Source of the DNA: RGIG2206 sp045577615
GTDB lineage: Bacteria; Bacillota; Clostridia; Oscillospirales; Acutalibacteraceae
NCBI GenBank assembly: GCA_045577615.1
Contig: JAZNIT010000019.1
Location: forward strand, 1 to 14,143
DNA length: 14,143 nucleotides
Reading direction: 5' to 3'
Position 1 is the first letter of the stretch, and each line of letters opens with the position of its first letter. The notes under the pieces were generated by a model. The model had not been told where the DNA came from and did no database searches. It worked only from the letters and a program-made list of their open reading frames with translations. The position numbers and the translations under genes are program-made. This document shows positions 12,938-14,143 of the stretch, piece by piece.

Positions 12938-13252
12938 TTACAATAAATATTGCCACTCTCTGCGGTTATAGAGGATTCGGAAAATATGTACTGTTTTTTC
13001 GTTTTCATCAACAATATAAAAAGCAGTATAATTTTCAACCGGTATTCTGCGAACGCCCATAGAACGATAAGGCTCCTCATTAACAACGGCATACCTAAAC
13101 GGCATTTTATTTAAAGTTAATACTTCCTTCTTAATCGATCCGTAAATTTTCATCGCAATACCCGGTTCGTGAAGTGTATCGCTGATATATGATAAAATAC
13201 CAACTAAATCGTTTTCAGCTGTTTCTTCAATAACAATTTTATACTCCGTCAA
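12938..13252 (-). CDS. RelE/ParE-family toxin
   Basis: The 104-residue protein fits the ParE/RelE fold: an N-terminal helix pair (AENDLVGILSYISDTL), then a core with MPFRYAVVNE, GVRRIPVENYTAFYIVDE, and a C-terminal VHIFRILYNRREW. Family members either block gyrase (ParE) or cleave mRNA on ribosomes (RelE). The FRILYNRREW ending is shared by the superfamily and does not decide between the two. It starts with TTG (13250-13252), preceded by GAGAGGAAG, and overlaps the end of the antitoxin gene by 14 bases, the usual arrangement with the antitoxin first. Confidence 0.88.
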   Translation of the reverse strand: MTEYKIVIEETAENDLVGILSYISDTLHEPGIAMKIYGSIKKEVLTLNKMPFRYAVVNEEPYRSMGVRRIPVENYTAFYIVDENEKTVHIFRILYNRREWQYLL

Positions 13253-13511
13253 ATCCGAACTTCCTCTCTATATCAGAAAATACATCACTTGCCGGACGGC
13301 TATTGCCGTTTTTAACTGCAAACAAGCCTTCATCTAATAGTCTATGCAGTTCTGCCTTACCGCAAAGTCTTTCGTATTCTGCATTAGAGAGAACAACTAA
13401 ATCTCCTGTTCCGTTTTTAGTAATGAACACAGGCTCGTTAAACTGATTACAAAAATCAGATATTTCATTATATTTATTTCTCAAATCAGAGCTGGGTCTA
13501 ATCGCTGCCAT
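13239..13511 (-). CDS. Phd/YefM-family antitoxin
   Basis: The 90-residue protein has the typical Phd/YefM N-terminal DNA-binding and dimerisation part (IRPSSDLRNKYNEISDFCNQ, then EPVFITKNGTGDLVVLSNAEYE) and a charged C-terminus that would wrap the toxin. The start is the ATG at 13509-13511, with GGAGGT 6 bases upstream; an in-frame ATG at 13541 would fall at the promoter -10. It should repress its own promoter, where ATTCTAT is repeated 11 bp apart. Confidence 0.9.
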   Translation of the reverse strand: MAAIRPSSDLRNKYNEISDFCNQFNEPVFITKNGTGDLVVLSNAEYERLCGKAELHRLLDEGLFAVKNGNSRPASDVFSDIERKFGFDGV

Positions 13512-13530
13512 AAAATTACCTCCTATAACT

Positions 13531-13570
13531 ATTCTATGCATATTCTATCATAATATTGATATGTTGTCAA
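13531..13570 (-). promoter_or_regulatory. toxin-antitoxin promoter and direct-repeat operator
   Basis: On the minus strand, perfect -35 TTGACA (13565-13570), a 17-bp spacer and -10 TAGAAT (13542-13547). On the plus strand ATTCTAT occurs at 13531-13537 and 13542-13548, covering the -10 and the start point. This suits autorepression by the antitoxin. Confidence 0.72.
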
Positions 13571-13591
13571 CTCGTTTAAGATAATAAGCTA

Positions 13592-13625
13592 AAAAAATTA
13601 TGTAAGGGCACATATCAAATGTGCC
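13592..13625 (-). terminator. terminator of the SHOCT-like gene
   Basis: GGCACAT (13607-13613) pairs with ATGTGCC (13619-13625) across the stop codon. On the minus strand a TTTTTTT run follows 8 bases later. Confidence 0.65.
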
Positions 13626-13827
13626 GTGCGGAAGAAAGACGATCTTCTAATGAAATTTCGCCGAGTTCATTGCGACGTCTTTTTCCGTATTTTGAGATTA
13701 TAGCAAGATTCATCTTATCGTGCTCACGCTTTGTTATAACACCGTTCTTAAAAAGATAATCATTATAATAAAGTAGCCTAAGTTCTCTTGTCATAATCTC
13801 AACTTCGAGCTTATTATCTTTTTTCAT
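13615..13827 (-). CDS. small SHOCT-like protein of mobile-element type
   Basis: The 70-residue protein is largely helical. Residues about 14-45 (LRLLYYNDYLFKNGVITKRE and on) fit the short SHOCT-like pattern of a helix, G-x-I-T, then an acidic-basic helix. The basic patch YGKRRR follows. Small proteins of this kind often sit beside recombinase genes in integrative elements of Clostridia; their job is unclear. AAAGGA lies 6 bases before the ATG. A 15-codon ORF ends 19 bases upstream, so the two are likely on one transcript. No recombinase is within the window. Confidence 0.6.
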   Translation of the reverse strand: MKKDNKLEVEIMTRELRLLYYNDYLFKNGVITKREHDKMNLAIISKYGKRRRNELGEISLEDRLSSARHI

Positions 13828-13846
13828 ATATTTTCCTTTCTACTCA

Positions 13847-13894
13847 CTAGTAGTATGGACGTTTTCTATTTGCTTTACTCAAAACATATAACAT
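13847..13894 (-). CDS. 15-residue leader ORF
   Basis: On the minus strand an ATG at 13892-13894, with a perfect AAGGAG 7 bases upstream, opens a frame encoding MLYVLSKANRKRPYY before TAG. The strong ribosome site, the hairpin just before it and the gene 19 bases after it suggest a leader peptide or the start of a degraded gene. A second stop follows closely in frame region, so it is not simply a missed N-terminus of the next gene. Confidence 0.4.
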   Translation of the reverse strand: MLYVLSKANRKRPYY

Positions 13895-13910
13895 ATAAAT
13901 TCTCCTTACA

Positions 13911-13932
13911 GGCGGTGACAGATGCCACCGCC
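13911..13932 (-). promoter_or_regulatory. hairpin in front of the leader ORF
   Basis: GGCGGTG (13911-13917) and CACCGCC (13926-13932) form a 7-bp GC-only-type stem with an 8-base loop, in otherwise AT-rich DNA. On the minus strand it lies 3 bases before the AAGGAG of the leader ORF and could modulate its translation. Confidence 0.45.
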
Positions 13933-13934
13933 GT

Positions 13935-14099
13935 TACATTCTTCCTTTGATTGTCCCTATATATCAATCCTGACAGATTTTCGTCAGCAGGATAATGTCG
14001 TCAATTTAAAACACTCCTTCACAACTCCGTCATACGCCAATTTTCGAACGTAACGACGGGAATATATTTGAACCTCATTCAGAGGAAACAAAACACCAT
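13935..14099. other. non-coding stretch at the right end
   Basis: I see no credible gene here. A hairpin is formed by CTGAC (13970-13974) and GTCAG (13983-13987), with ATCC/AGGAT extending it across a 2-base bulge. On the minus strand this stretch is the leader region of the SHOCT-like transcript. No convincing promoter was found. Confidence 0.4.
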
Positions 14100-14143
14100 A
14101 AAACAAAGAAAGACACCTATCACGAAAGATAAGTGTCTTTGTT
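14100..14143. terminator. terminator at the right edge
   Basis: AAAGACAC-C-TATC (14109-14121) pairs with GATA-A-GTGTCTTT (14128-14140), with one mismatch, around ACGAAA. The minus strand continues into TTTCTTTGTTTT, so it probably ends a minus-strand gene beyond the window. The plus strand also ends in CTTTGTT. Confidence 0.7.

Overview
The window looks like chromosomal DNA of a spore-forming Gram-positive of the class Clostridia, probably an Oscillospiraceae/Ruminococcaceae-type gut bacterium. The grounds are: an alpha/beta-type small acid-soluble spore protein, strong AGGAGG-type ribosome binding sites, textbook sigma-A promoters with 17-bp spacers, DegV, a membrane-anchored XRE regulator, a DUF975-type membrane protein, and GC-rich hairpin repeats between genes. 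The species cannot be named from the sequence.

Layout. 1-160: the possible last codons of a gene entering from the left, and a bidirectional terminator. 161-2374: a SulP anion transporter without a STAS domain (minus) and a TIM-barrel amidohydrolase (plus), fired from two back-to-back promoters whose -35 boxes form one inverted repeat. 2375-4110: a membrane-anchored HTH regulator with an ACTCTAC-N5-GTAGAGT palindrome at its transcription start, then a DegV lipid-binding protein. The DNA before degV holds a near-copy of that palindrome and further GTAGA half-sites spaced 20-22 bp apart. 4111-4480: no gene, but a terminator, two tandem 55-bp GC-rich repeats, a ~138-bp MITE-like string of hairpins and a minus-strand terminator. 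4482-7194 (minus): a secreted, membrane-anchored CBM9-like protein, tadA, and a CPBP-family membrane protease that overlaps tadA. 7332-9999 (plus): a three-gene operon (polytopic membrane protein, DUF975-like membrane protein, shikimate-kinase-like P-loop protein), then a two-helix membrane protein. 10033-10130: another copy of the GC-rich repeat. 10231-12502: a Nudix hydrolase of the IDI-like type and a cytoplasmic beta-helix protein resembling GH110 alpha-galactosidases. 12623-12874: a spore protein gene with its normal 3' end replaced. 12900-14143: visibly more AT-rich, accessory-looking DNA with a Phd/ParE toxin-antitoxin pair, a small SHOCT-like protein, a 15-codon leader ORF and hairpins of mobile-element character.

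How the parts relate. Most of the window is ordinary core gene content in short transcription units. The more unusual parts are the regulatory DNA around the HTH and degV genes, the intergenic hairpin repeats, the degenerate shikimate kinase, the signal-less GH110-like protein, and the chimeric spore-protein gene at the edge of the accessory segment. No complete novel defence or mobile system is visible.
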